A stretch of 64,000 nt of DNA. Source: an uncultured Psychrosphaera sp. (GTDB lineage Bacteria; Pseudomonadota; Gammaproteobacteria; Enterobacterales; Alteromonadaceae). Both the position numbers and the translations under genes were made by a program. Location of the stretch: positions 46,012-110,011 of the forward strand of contig NZ_CANMSK010000014.1 of assembly GCF_947500655.1 (NCBI RefSeq), written 5' to 3'. The notes beneath the pieces are model-generated. The model was not told where the DNA came from. It searched no databases and was given only the letters and a program-made list of their open reading frames with translations. This document shows, piece after piece, positions 27,255 to 36,034 of this stretch. Numbering within the stretch: position 1 is the stretch's first letter; every line of letters begins with the position of its first letter.

Positions 27255-27678
27255 AAACTTTTTTCGCTCTTTGGGTGAATGCTGAAACCATATTGGCCAC
27301 TAAATTATTAAAAATGCCACCAAATGCCAATTCGATCATTTTAGATGAAAACTCAAATTCTAAATCTAATTCTACTTTACAGGCGAATTGATCTAATTCG
27401 GTAAACTTCCAAACGCCAGTTAAGTGTTTAAATGGCCCATTAAGTAATTGCATTTTTATTTCTTTATTTGCAGTTAATTCATTTTGGGTGGTAAACCATT
27501 TACTAATACCAACAGAGCTGATCAATAATGAGCCCTCTACTGTATTTTCATTTATCTGAATGCGCTTTGAATCAGCACAATTAGGAATGAATTGAGGATA
27601 TAACTCAATGTCATCAACTAATTTATACATTTGTTCGCAGCTATACATAACTAACGCACTACGTGATATGTTTGCCAT
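27247..27678 (-). CDS. ratA: RatA family SRPBCC/START domain protein
   Basis: The 143-residue protein belongs to the polyketide cyclase/START family that includes E. coli RatA and the ubiquinone-binding Coq10. The N-terminus ISRSALVMYSCEQMYKLVDDIELYPQFIPNC and the closing LVANMVSAFTQRAKKVYE are typical. RatA was reported to inhibit 70S ribosome association, while Coq10-like relatives bind quinones. Which applies here is open. It is the first gene of ratA-rnfH, divergent from smpB. Confidence 0.9.
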   Translation of the reverse strand: MANISRSALVMYSCEQMYKLVDDIELYPQFIPNCADSKRIQINENTVEGSLLISSVGISKWFTTQNELTANKEIKMQLLNGPFKHLTGVWKFTELDQFACKVELDLEFEFSSKMIELAFGGIFNNLVANMVSAFTQRAKKVYE

Positions 27679-27791
27679 AAATATATGTGTTATCTAATTT
27701 TTTTTGTATTCTACCAAAGTAACTAGAGAAATACGTACAAAAAATGGTTATCAATCGTTATACTGTTGCGGAATCTAATTAAGTAAGAATT

Positions 27792-28271
27792 ATGGCCAAG
27801 AAAAAACCAAGTACTCCATCAAATTCGATAGCGTTAAATAAAAAAGCGCGACACGATTATATCTTAGAAAAGAAATTTGAAGCTGGCATTGAATTACAAG
27901 GCTGGGAAATTAAAAGTATCCGTGCAGGTAAAGTGAATATTACCGACACTTATGTATTTTTAAAGAATGAAGAAGTGTTTTTATTAAACGCTGAAATTCA
28001 ACCGTTAAACCAAGCGTCGTCACATGTTTTATGTGAGCCGACTCGCCAGCGCAAATTATTATTAAAGAAAAAAGAAATTGCTGAATTAATCGGTGCGGTA
28101 GAACGTAAAGGTTATACCTTAGTGGCAACTGGCATGTATTGGCAGAGAAACTGGGTGAAAGTTGCATTCCACCTTGCTAAAGGTAAGCATGATCATGATA
28201 AACGAACTGATATTAAAGACCGCGATTGGTCTCGTCAGAAAGAACGTTTGATGAAACACTCAACCAGATAA
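27792..28271 (+). CDS. smpB: SsrA-binding protein SmpB
   Basis: SmpB binds tmRNA and brings it to stalled ribosomes for trans-translation. The 159-residue protein has NKKARHDYILEKKFEAGIELQGWEIKSIRAG at the start and the C-terminal KGKHDHDKRTDIKDRDW helix needed in the decoding centre. The ATG at 27792 gives the usual basic N-terminus. The tmRNA gene itself is not recognisable in the following bases. Confidence 0.96.
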   Translation: MAKKKPSTPSNSIALNKKARHDYILEKKFEAGIELQGWEIKSIRAGKVNITDTYVFLKNEEVFLLNAEIQPLNQASSHVLCEPTRQRKLLLKKKEIAELIGAVERKGYTLVATGMYWQRNWVKVAFHLAKGKHDHDKRTDIKDRDWSRQKERLMKHSTR

Positions 28272-28307
28272 TTAATTTTTTTAAATAGTTTGAAATAAAA
28301 GTTTAGT

Positions 28308-28341
28308 TTAATTGTTCTATTATATTAAGTAGAACAATTAA
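28308..28341. repeat. perfect 12-bp inverted repeat after smpB
   Basis: TTAATTGTTCTA and TAGAACAATTAA are separated by 10 bases and sit just before the open frame of the DinB-like gene. It may be the smpB terminator, though no T-run follows, or an operator for the next gene. Confidence 0.65.
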
Positions 28342-28345
28342 TTAG

Positions 28346-28864
28346 CAGAGATCACATATCAAAACTATTCCACTTACTGAAGTTTATGACAACAAAGTAT
28401 TAATAAATCAACTTGTCGAATTTATTGATACTTTGCCTGAGTCAAAATTTAATGATGGTTTGAATATGAACAGTGGCACTGTCGGTGCACACGTTCGTCA
28501 TATTGTAGAGCACTATCAGAGTTTATTATCCGCCGCTGAAACTGTCGATTACGATAAACGCGCAAGAAACGTATTAATTGAGACGCAACAGAAAACCGCG
28601 ATTGAAGCGTTAAAAACACTTACCCTACAATTAGACACCTTCACATCAGATAGAAGTATTCATGTTTTGTGTAGTACTAACTCCTGTGAAAATCCGGTTG
28701 CGAGTATAAGTAGTCTTCGTCGTGAATTAGTATTTGTGCACAGCCACACAACCCATCATATGGCTATTATTCGTATTTTAGCTCTTACTATGAAATTACC
28801 TATAAGTATTAACTTTGGTAAAGCGACATCAACTCAGAAGTACGAACATAATGTGCAGTGTTAA
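28346..28864 (+). CDS. DinB-like (YfiT-type) metal-binding four-helix protein
   Basis: The region from the TTG at 28433 encodes 143 residues with the DinB-superfamily metal-site pattern: His in TVGAHVRHIVEHYQ and the paired His in HSHTTHHMAIIRIL. The frame stays open back to 28346, just after an in-frame TAG, and those extra residues (PLTEVYDNKVLINQLVEFIDTLPE-like) look like the normal first helix of the family. That stretch has no ATG, GTG or TTG, so either an ATT/ATC start is used or the N-terminus is shortened. The coordinates given are the open frame. The protein's substrate is unknown. It overlaps the next gene by 14 bases. Confidence 0.7.
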   Translation, partial: QRSHIKTIPLTEVYDNKVLINQLVEFIDTLPESKFNDGLNMNSGTVGAHVRHIVEHYQSLLSAAETVDYDKRARNVLIETQQKTAIEALKTLTLQLDTFTSDRSIHVLCSTNSCENPVASISSLRRELVFVHSHTTHHMAIIRILALTMKLPISINFGKATSTQKYEHNVQC

Positions 28865-29636
28865 TTGGCGTAAATTTGATTCACATATTTCTATAGCGTT
28901 TAACCGAGATGAATCAGTTAATCGAGCTAAGGCAGAAATACCGCAGGTATTTAATGACGGCAGGGTTAATTTTTTAATGCCGAGGGATCCTGACGGAAAT
29001 GGAAGCTGGTTAACGGTTAATCAATGCGGTTTTGTATTTTTATTACTTAATGATTACCAAGGGCTATTAAAAAGTACAGAGCTAGAATTGATTTCAAGGG
29101 GATTATTAATCCGCGGTTTAGCAAGTTGCCGTTCATTACCAGAAATTACTAAGTTTGTGGCAAACATAGACCTAACTAAGTCACAACCGTTTTATTTAGC
29201 CATGATCAGCATGGAAAAACAAATTTGCTGGCACTATGACGGTATCAAAACTGAATTAGTTGCAGATACACTACCAGAACAAATTTATTCGTCAGGACAT
29301 TCAGACGCAGAACAAATTATCCAGTTAAGAAAGCGTTATGTAGATTCTTTAAATATAGAAAATGATGATGATTTAATTAAATTGCATCAATCTCATCAAC
29401 CGTTGCCAAATAATTCAGTCGACAGCTTAGATGATTCAATTAATAACTTAGAACGAGCTGATGATAATCTGAAGGTAGGGGATTTGAGATATCCTATTTG
29501 TATGCATAGGGATGATGCGAAGACCCAATCATTAACTCATATTGTATTAATGGATCATATAGTGAAAATGAAGTATTGGAATGGTCAGCCATGTTCGACT
29601 GACCACTTCTTTTATTCAGGATTCACTCTGAGTTAA
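28851..29636 (+). CDS. NRDE family protein (TANGO2-like)
   Basis: The start at ATG 28851 gives MCSVNWRK, exposing Cys2 as the likely N-terminal nucleophile of this NTN-hydrolase-like family. The family signature NRDES appears as AFNRDESVNRAKAE near residues 17-30, followed by the RDPDGNGSWL motif. TANGO2/NRDE proteins have been linked to haem or acyl-lipid handling, but the bacterial role is unclear. The 261-residue protein overlaps the DinB-like gene, so the two are probably co-translated. Confidence 0.82.
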   Translation: MCSVNWRKFDSHISIAFNRDESVNRAKAEIPQVFNDGRVNFLMPRDPDGNGSWLTVNQCGFVFLLLNDYQGLLKSTELELISRGLLIRGLASCRSLPEITKFVANIDLTKSQPFYLAMISMEKQICWHYDGIKTELVADTLPEQIYSSGHSDAEQIIQLRKRYVDSLNIENDDDLIKLHQSHQPLPNNSVDSLDDSINNLERADDNLKVGDLRYPICMHRDDAKTQSLTHIVLMDHIVKMKYWNGQPCSTDHFFYSGFTLS

Positions 29637-29682
29637 ACTGGCTTAAAGTTAATTAAGTCGCACAAAGTTAGTTGCTTTAGTA

Positions 29683-31275
29683 TTAGTTTGCACAATTTCT
29701 ATAAAATGAATTTATGTCGGTAGATTCCGTTGCCAAAATAACATAACTTTCTTCAGATAAATCTGTTACTGATTCTGTCAGTGTTACAGTCCCACCGGCT
29801 AAGCTGTCAGAGCCTCTAGTAAATGTAACGGATTTATCATCATCTGATACTTCATAGGTTAGATCACCTTGGCAAACATCTACATCCCAAGAAAAGTCAG
29901 GCACTTCCTTAGACCAGCGCAGTCTTGCTGTAAAGGTAGTGGAATCTGAGAATGTGTCAGCGGAACCCGTAATCGCTAATGAGGTAACCACATCACTGAA
30001 ATCGTCAGCATTAAAGTTATAACTTTCTTCATCTACACAATCTGTTAAATTACCGTTTTGAGATATTTCAGCCTCTTCCTCATCGTTAATTGCAGTAAAA
30101 CAAGTGTAATCATCAACAGCTTGTATGGTGAGCTGGTGATCACCAGCACGGATAGGGGAAGCATAATAAAGTACATATAAACCATCTTGGTAGGTTTTAA
30201 CTTGCGCCAAGGTTGATGATAAAATATTAGACAATTGGTCAAAATCGGATTCACTAAATATATTATTTTCAGAAGTGAATTCGACTAATTTTGTTGTGTC
30301 AGTTTCATCTCCTATGGTGATAAAATATACGTCTTTATCTTCAATCGATTCCACTACTTGTGCATCTGTAACTGCCTGTGAACTGTCGTCATTGTCAGTA
30401 AAAACAATCAGGCTACCGTAGCTTATCAGATCTAGAGATATTTCATTGTCCCATAACTCACTGCCTGCTTTTATTGCGCCATTTAAATTAGTTGAGGTAC
30501 CACCAAGTTCTATTGCATCTAACGCTGCAACTAACTCTGTTATATCTTGGCTTTGTTCAATTAAAATAGAAATGTCACCATTAAACGTAAGTAAGGAAAT
30601 AGATTGATTGTTAGCTAATTTGGATTCTCCAGTAACAGAGTCAACAATAGTGTCTTTTATTGTTTGTATAATCTGCAGTAGTTCGTCCTCTTCATCCAAA
30701 TTAACACCGATTGCAAAAACAGTTGTGTATTCAGCATTAACACTGCTCATTTGTTCTATTTCTAAAAATGAGTCACTAACTGAGGCCGGTGAACCATCTT
30801 CTAATACGTTAATGTACTGCGAAATATTATCATTAGTTAAAGTGTCTAACGCTAATTCTGTATAACGGTCTACTAAATGAAAAGCAAAGCTGATCACGGA
30901 AGGCTCTTCAACATTAAATGCTAAACCATTTAAATGGTAAGCCGAGAAGTCTGTGCCATTGCAATCTATTTCAATGGAATCAATATCAATGTTTGATGTG
31001 CCAGTATTATTAGTAATGCTGCAATTTAAGTCATTTGACGTACTGACAATTGAAACAGAGTAACTATCAGAGTCATCTATACGAGTTTCAGCAGTGAACT
31101 CTCCGTTATTAGCGAAGGTTTCATTTGTTCCATTAATAGATAAAGTAATAGAACCACTTAAACCAGATATAGAACCACCAACTGTATAAGTCCCCGGAAA
31201 TTCGTCATCATTATCACCAGAGCTACACCCTTGTAATATAGCCGCTGTTAATAAAATGGCACATAATTTATTCAT
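29683..31275 (-). CDS. VWA-like surface/periplasmic lipoprotein
   Basis: The 530-residue precursor has lipobox LQGC (Cys17) and an acidic linker. It has an N-terminal beta domain (about 27-105), a von Willebrand factor A-like domain (about 115-370) and a C-terminal beta-rich region with several cysteines. In the VWA part the usual MIDAS DxSxS is replaced by AIGVN, but a [11 protein letters not shown] threonine loop and a VFTDNDDSS loop remain, so metal binding may be lost or altered. The strong net negative charge fits an outer-surface protein. It follows the TcpQ-like gene by 12 bases. Confidence 0.72.
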   Translation of the reverse strand: MNKLCAILLTAAILQGCSSGDNDDEFPGTYTVGGSISGLSGSITLSINGTNETFANNGEFTAETRIDDSDSYSVSIVSTSNDLNCSITNNTGTSNIDIDSIEIDCNGTDFSAYHLNGLAFNVEEPSVISFAFHLVDRYTELALDTLTNDNISQYINVLEDGSPASVSDSFLEIEQMSSVNAEYTTVFAIGVNLDEEDELLQIIQTIKDTIVDSVTGESKLANNQSISLLTFNGDISILIEQSQDITELVAALDAIELGGTSTNLNGAIKAGSELWDNEISLDLISYGSLIVFTDNDDSSQAVTDAQVVESIEDKDVYFITIGDETDTTKLVEFTSENNIFSESDFDQLSNILSSTLAQVKTYQDGLYVLYYASPIRAGDHQLTIQAVDDYTCFTAINDEEEAEISQNGNLTDCVDEESYNFNADDFSDVVTSLAITGSADTFSDSTTFTARLRWSKEVPDFSWDVDVCQGDLTYEVSDDDKSVTFTRGSDSLAGGTVTLTESVTDLSEESYVILATESTDINSFYRNCAN

Positions 31276-31287
31276 TTTAACACCTTG

Positions 31288-31965
31288 TTAATTTAAGCCT
31301 AATTTTAGACGTCGTTTATAATCTTCTTCTCTTTTTTTATCAAGAGCTATACGTCTTTTTGATATTGTTAGTTGGCAAGATTGAGTAACATACTCATCGG
31401 GATTGTCCGTTATAATAATAGCGCGCTCTGTTGGACAAAAATACCCTTGAATCTTACCGTCATAATCATTGCCAATTGTTTTAGATATTCTTTCAACTAA
31501 CTCTTTAAAGTTAACACGTTCAACAAAATGATTTTTTATGATGTAATCATATTTTAAATCCCAAATAACGGAGACGTCTTCATCTTCCCCAAAGGCTTGT
31601 AATGCAGTTTTTAATGTTTCATTTTCTTTAAAGCTGCGACGTTTTTCTTTACCTCTCCAATTAGGACTCCCTGGTTCAACCGATAAACGGCGAGCTTCTA
31701 ATTTTTGTGAAACAGACTCAGTTTCAGGGGGGAGTTGGAGAGTGTACTCATCTAGTTGTGTTGCACCAGGCGTAAATGATTCTCTAAATGTAGAGTAAAA
31801 TTTTGCAACGCCGTCCGCCATCTGATGTGTTGTTTTATTCGGGTCTCTAATAACGTCTAATCCCCAATACACAATTGCAACGATAATTGCTATTAAAGCA
31901 GCGGGTAATAGTAGTTTCAACATTAAGCGTGATTTTTTGTCTGTTGGTGCATTTGTATCTGGCAT
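31288..31965 (-). CDS. membrane-anchored TcpQ/PilL-N-like domain protein
   Basis: The start at 31965 (MPDTNAPTDKK) with AAGG upstream is preferred over a longer frame reaching 32043. One membrane helix lies at about 14-36. The C-terminal region (about 105-190) resembles the TcpQ C-terminal domain: a W/F-x-LKTALQAFGEDEDVSVIWD stretch, then VNFKELVERISK and RAIIITDNP. That domain occurs in toxin-coregulated pilus and related secretion proteins. Two cysteines (CPTE and SCQL) flank this strand. The tail is highly charged. The first gene of a two-gene unit with the VWA-like lipoprotein. The function is not known. Confidence 0.6.
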   Translation of the reverse strand: MPDTNAPTDKKSRLMLKLLLPAALIAIIVAIVYWGLDVIRDPNKTTHQMADGVAKFYSTFRESFTPGATQLDEYTLQLPPETESVSQKLEARRLSVEPGSPNWRGKEKRRSFKENETLKTALQAFGEDEDVSVIWDLKYDYIIKNHFVERVNFKELVERISKTIGNDYDGKIQGYFCPTERAIIITDNPDEYVTQSCQLTISKRRIALDKKREEDYKRRLKLGLN

Positions 31966-32520
31966 AAAAATACCTTGTTTAGAAATTAGTATAAGGATTT
32001 GAGTTTTCTGGCGAGCTCGTTTTAAAACGACGATGCACCACATATATTGCTCGGTATTATTTTATATCGACTGCTCAATCCAATTGTTTATTATAAATAC
32101 ACTTGCAGTGGGATCCCTTACTGGATAATTATTGAGTTCTAGTAAGAACTTTAACGCATAACCGTTGCATAAAAGTACGAATCGTTACTACTGACTACGT
32201 TCTGTTTTATCTATATCAGGTAGATATAATTCCAAGTTTATATTAGTCATATCTCGTCGGCACTTCATCCAAAAGTTACCAAACCATTTTCTGAACATTA
32301 CTTGAATGTTAAACGGTAACCAACTTAATTAATATAAAAAATAGACACTAAGCTAAGTTAGTCAGTATTTAGGAGTTATAAAACTTAGTTGTAACTTAGG
32401 GTTGTGTTGTAGTCGCTTTCTGTTTGACGGTTTTGCTAAAACGAATACCAATAAATAAAGTTGTAAATATCTGTTATTGATAATACCTCACTTATGATTG
32501 GAATATTAATAAATAGGCGA
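31966..32520. other. 555-base intergenic region without recognised gene
   Basis: The region between the TcpQ-like gene and tolC is A/T-rich. I find no convincing ORF, tRNA or promoter. The only structure is a short hairpin, agttct-agta-agaact, at 32135-32150. Promoters for the TcpQ-like/VWA unit must lie here. Confidence 0.5.
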
Positions 32521-32523
32521 AAA

Positions 32524-32546
32524 AAAACGGAGACAAGCTCCGTTTT
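32524..32546 (-). terminator. terminator after tolC
   Basis: AAAACGGAG/CTCCGTTTT stem with a five-base loop and T-runs on both strands, 18 bases after the tolC stop. Confidence 0.9.
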
Positions 32547-32563
32547 ATTAAACGCAAATATAA

Positions 32564-33934
32564 TTAACTTGCGGATAATCCAGAATTAACGGCTTCAACA
32601 TCACTACCAGTTAATGAACCAGATGATTGTTTAAGCGTTAACATAGCTAAAATATAATCGTAACGAGTGTTAGACAGGTTACGTTTAGCGTTAAATAAGT
32701 TTTGTGTACTATTTAATACGTCAACTATGGTACGAGTACCTACTTCAAAGCCTGCTTGAGTGGCTTTTAACGCACTTTCTGCAGAAATAACAGATTGCTC
32801 TAATGCTTTTAATGTTGAAACAAGAGCTACAACATCGGCAAATGAGGTACGAGCTTGTCTAACAACAGAACGATGAGTCGCTTCCATATCTTGGCTAGCA
32901 TAAACATAATTAGCTTGAGCTTGTTTAACCGCAGCAGATGTAGCGCCACCTGAGTAAATTGGAACTGTTAAATTTAAACCAATAGATGTTGTATTAAGAG
33001 CTGGCTCATTATAATCCACGGCATTATAAAGGCCACTTTCATCACTGTTAGTTAAGCTTGCAGTAAGGTCTAGCGTAGGGTAATGGCCTGATTGTGCTCG
33101 TTGAATATCGTATTTAGTCGCTTCAACTAATAACTCTTTTGCTTTTAATTCAAGGTTACTTTCTTCTGATTTGGTTACCCAGTGTTGAATTTTTAATGGT
33201 GCAGGCATAGTTGCTTCAAAACGATCTGTATTTAAACCATCAAACGTTGAATAGTATTTACCTGTAATTTCACGTAACGTTTCTTTTGCGATTTCAATGC
33301 TATTTTTACCACGGATCTCTTCAGCTACTGCGCTATCAAAATTTGCTTGGGCTTCATGAACATCAGTAATTGCAGTTAAGCCAACATTAAAACGTTGTTT
33401 AGTTTGTTCTAATTGGCGTTCAATTGCTTTTTTCTCAGCTTGGATAAATTCTAAATTGTCCTGAGCTTTTAATACATTAAAGTAAGCAACAGATACACGA
33501 GTTATAAGCGTTTGCTGAGCCAAGTCAAATCCAGCTTGAGCTTGCAAAGCGCGTTTTTCAGCAGCATCCAATGAATACCAATCGCCCATTTTGAAAATAG
33601 ACTGAGACAAACTTAATCCGTAAGATAGTGTTGTTACATCGTTATCAAATGTAGAAGGTGTTGGATTTGTAGAGTCAGTGCTCGTTACAGCGCCAACATA
33701 AGTTTCGTAGTCAGTTGCTGTGTAACTCGCTGTAAATCCAATTGAAGGAAGTAAGCTCGAAAACGCAACACTTTCAGATGCTTTAGCCACATCGTACTGT
33801 GCTTTAGCTTTTAATGTTTGAGGATCATTCTTTACTGCATCTTTATATGCTTCTAACAAGTTTGTCGCTTGAACTTGTAAACTTAATCCCGATACTAGTA
33901 ATAGTAGAGAGGCCGACAAAAAAGATTTTTTCAT
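32564..33934 (-). CDS. tolC: TolC family outer-membrane channel protein
   Basis: TolC forms the trimeric outer-membrane exit duct for RND and type I export systems. The 456-residue precursor has a signal peptide cleaved near VQA-TN (about residue 23). The internal two-fold repeat is visible: LLEAYKDAVKNDPQTLKAKAQYDVAKA in the first half and LELKAKELLVEATKYDIQRAQSGHYPTLDL in the second, with the closing GFEVGTRTIVDVLNSTQNLF motif. It is divergent from nudF, the normal gammaproteobacterial arrangement. Confidence 0.95.
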   Translation of the reverse strand: MKKSFLSASLLLLVSGLSLQVQATNLLEAYKDAVKNDPQTLKAKAQYDVAKASESVAFSSLLPSIGFTASYTATDYETYVGAVTSTDSTNPTPSTFDNDVTTLSYGLSLSQSIFKMGDWYSLDAAEKRALQAQAGFDLAQQTLITRVSVAYFNVLKAQDNLEFIQAEKKAIERQLEQTKQRFNVGLTAITDVHEAQANFDSAVAEEIRGKNSIEIAKETLREITGKYYSTFDGLNTDRFEATMPAPLKIQHWVTKSEESNLELKAKELLVEATKYDIQRAQSGHYPTLDLTASLTNSDESGLYNAVDYNEPALNTTSIGLNLTVPIYSGGATSAAVKQAQANYVYASQDMEATHRSVVRQARTSFADVVALVSTLKALEQSVISAESALKATQAGFEVGTRTIVDVLNSTQNLFNAKRNLSNTRYDYILAMLTLKQSSGSLTGSDVEAVNSGLSAS

Positions 33935-34165
33935 TTTTATTCCTTAGGCTGAAGCCAAACTTGCAAAAGTCTATGTTTAAATAGGTAACAATTAAAATCA
34001 TTGTAACGTTTCTAATTGATTTTCGTAATGTTTTACTTAGATATAAATAAGGCTAAGTGTAACAGAGTATGTATATAACACGTAATATTAGTTCAATCTA
34101 ATATAATGATTAATATCGAGTGTTAACTATTAATTAAAATTTATTAGCATAAAGTGAGGACTAAT

Positions 34166-34819
34166 ATGACAAAAAACAAGTTTGCATCTCAATTTAATAA
34201 AGAAAATGTGGAAATTAAATCGGTAGAGCCAGTCTATAAAGGCTTTTTTAAAATTAACCAATTTAAGTTCACCCATGCTTTATTTAATGGTGGGCAAAGC
34301 ACTATTGTCAGTCGTGAAATTTTTGAACGAGGACATGCCGTTGCTGTTTTACCATACGATCCTGTTGAAAATAAAGTCGTGTTAATTGAGCAAATCAGAA
34401 TTGGGGCATTAGCAACTAAGCAATCACCTTGGTTGTTAGAAGTGGTTGCAGGTATGATTGATAAGCCTGAAGATACAAGCCAAGTGGCAATACGAGAAGC
34501 TCAAGAAGAGGCCGGTTTGACTATAAATAAACTAATTCCTATATTAGATTACTTATCAAGTCCAGGTGGTACAACAGAGAGAGTGTATTTGTATTTAGGA
34601 ATAGTTGATTGTAAAGATGCGGCTGGTATATTCGGCCTTGACGAAGAACAGGAAGATATTAAAGCTCACGTATTCGACTATAATGAAGCCATTGATTTGC
34701 TAAACACGGGTGAATTAGATAATGCGGCAACGGTTATTTGCATGCAGTGGTTAGCGTTAAATAAATCTAAGTTAGACAGGGAGTATGAACTAGATAAAAC
34801 GAGACCTAAGTCTATATAA
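34166..34819 (+). CDS. nudF: ADP-ribose diphosphatase NudF
   Basis: NudF hydrolyses ADP-ribose to AMP and ribose 5-phosphate. The ATG at 34166 is chosen because the in-frame GTG at 34154 is part of the AGTGAGGA ribosome site. The product has 217 residues. The Nudix box is GMIDKPEDTSQVAIREAQEE (about 94-113) followed by AGL, and the family's downstream SSPGGTTERVYLYLG segment is present. It opens the nudF-yqiB-yqiA-parE block. Confidence 0.94.
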   Translation: MTKNKFASQFNKENVEIKSVEPVYKGFFKINQFKFTHALFNGGQSTIVSREIFERGHAVAVLPYDPVENKVVLIEQIRIGALATKQSPWLLEVVAGMIDKPEDTSQVAIREAQEEAGLTINKLIPILDYLSSPGGTTERVYLYLGIVDCKDAAGIFGLDEEQEDIKAHVFDYNEAIDLLNTGELDNAATVICMQWLALNKSKLDREYELDKTRPKSI

Positions 34820-34841
34820 AATATAAATTTATGAGTATTAA

Positions 34842-35300
34842 ATGATAAAACGTTCACAAAAATATGTGCCTAATTTGCAAAAAATGCAAGCTGTGTGTAC
34901 TCGTAACTATGCATTATTACTGAGGTTGTTACCTATGGAATATGATCTGGGTGCGAGTTGGGATATTAAATGTGATGGGTTATTGGAGTTTCAACTAAAG
35001 GTAACTGAAAGAAGCCGGTATACAGATACGCTTAGTATAACCCAGTCAGCGTCCAATCTACCTAAGTTTATGGTGAGTGAATTTGACGTTAGAGTTTATC
35101 ACGATGCTCAAATGGCTGAAGTTATTGGCTTTCAAAAGCATAAGCGTCTACGCCAAAACTATCCTTACCCAAATCCTAAGCTGCATCATAAAGATGAAAA
35201 GTACCAGGTTAATAGCTTGTTAAAGGATTGGCTCAATTTAGTATTCACTAAACAAAATGAGCTAACCAATAAAGGTGCATTAATGACTCCATCGGTATAA
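34842..35300 (+). CDS. yqiB: DUF1249 family protein YqiB
   Basis: The 152-residue protein belongs to the DUF1249/YqiB family, always found beside nudF. Conserved segments are MQAVCTRNYALLLRLLP, MVSEFDVRVYHDAQMAEV and YPNPKLHHKDEKYQVNSLLKDWL. There is no signal peptide. Its function is not established. It lies 22 bases after nudF. In E. coli and relatives cpdA follows it, but here yqiA does. Confidence 0.9.
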   Translation: MIKRSQKYVPNLQKMQAVCTRNYALLLRLLPMEYDLGASWDIKCDGLLEFQLKVTERSRYTDTLSITQSASNLPKFMVSEFDVRVYHDAQMAEVIGFQKHKRLRQNYPYPNPKLHHKDEKYQVNSLLKDWLNLVFTKQNELTNKGALMTPSV

Positions 35301-35334
35301 TATAGCGCGCTGTTTAAATTATTTAAAAGTGCGT

Positions 35335-35904
35335 ATGAAATACATCCTTTATTTACACGGGTTTCATTCTTCACCAAACTCGCAAAAAGCACTGATTTTT
35401 AAGCAATTAATTAATGAAAACTTCGATGGGATTGAAGTTTTAGTACCTCAGTTGGCCGTTATACCTGATGATGCAGTTTCTCAACTCAACAACATAATGA
35501 AAACTTATGGTGATGATGTTATTGGTATTGTGGGGAGTTCATTAGGTGGTTTTTTAGCAACGTATTTACATAATAAGTTTAAAAAGCCGATTGTTGTTGT
35601 TAATCCAGCGGTAAAACCTTTTGAGTTATTGCATGATTACTTGGGAGAGCAAGTACAGCCAATTACAGGTGAAAAGTATATTTTAACTGAACGTCATATG
35701 GATCAATTTAAATCTTTATACCCGAGAGAGCTTTATCAACCGGAACGTATTTGGCTATTACAGCAAGAAAAAGATGAAGTATTGGATTATAGACAAGCGA
35801 TGGAACGCTATAAAAATTGTAAAATCACATTTGAATTAGGAGGTTGCCATGGCTTTGATCAGTTTGAGCGGTTTCCTATAAAAATTGCAGAGTTTTTTCT
35901 GTAA
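35335..35904 (+). CDS. yqiA: YqiA/YcfP family alpha/beta-fold hydrolase
   Basis: The 189-residue esterase has the N-terminal YLHGFHSSPNSQKA, the nucleophile elbow GSSLGGFLATYL (Ser near residue 68) and a late GGCHGFDQFE His. The Asp of the triad is probably in EKDEVLDY. E. coli YqiA hydrolyses short acyl esters in vitro. The in vivo substrate is unknown. ATG 35335 is preferred over GTG 35329. It lies directly upstream of parE. Confidence 0.9.
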   Translation: MKYILYLHGFHSSPNSQKALIFKQLINENFDGIEVLVPQLAVIPDDAVSQLNNIMKTYGDDVIGIVGSSLGGFLATYLHNKFKKPIVVVNPAVKPFELLHDYLGEQVQPITGEKYILTERHMDQFKSLYPRELYQPERIWLLQQEKDEVLDYRQAMERYKNCKITFELGGCHGFDQFERFPIKIAEFFL

Positions 35905-36034
35905 TAAAACGGTGTAAGCTAAATTGATTTTGTCTATCAGTTAAATTTTCCTTTAAGTTTTAATCCAACATCGTTAGTCTTTACACTAAGCACTAAAATC
36001 TAAGCATGGGAATTATCTAATAATTTATTAACTT

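Noticed and set aside
28266..28345. tmRNA gene after smpB
   Set aside because: I see no tRNA-like ends or tag-reading frame in this short A/T-rich gap.
31966..32520. Possible small RNA or gene in the tolC/TcpQ-like gap
   Set aside because: No promoter-terminator pair or ORF with a convincing start was found.
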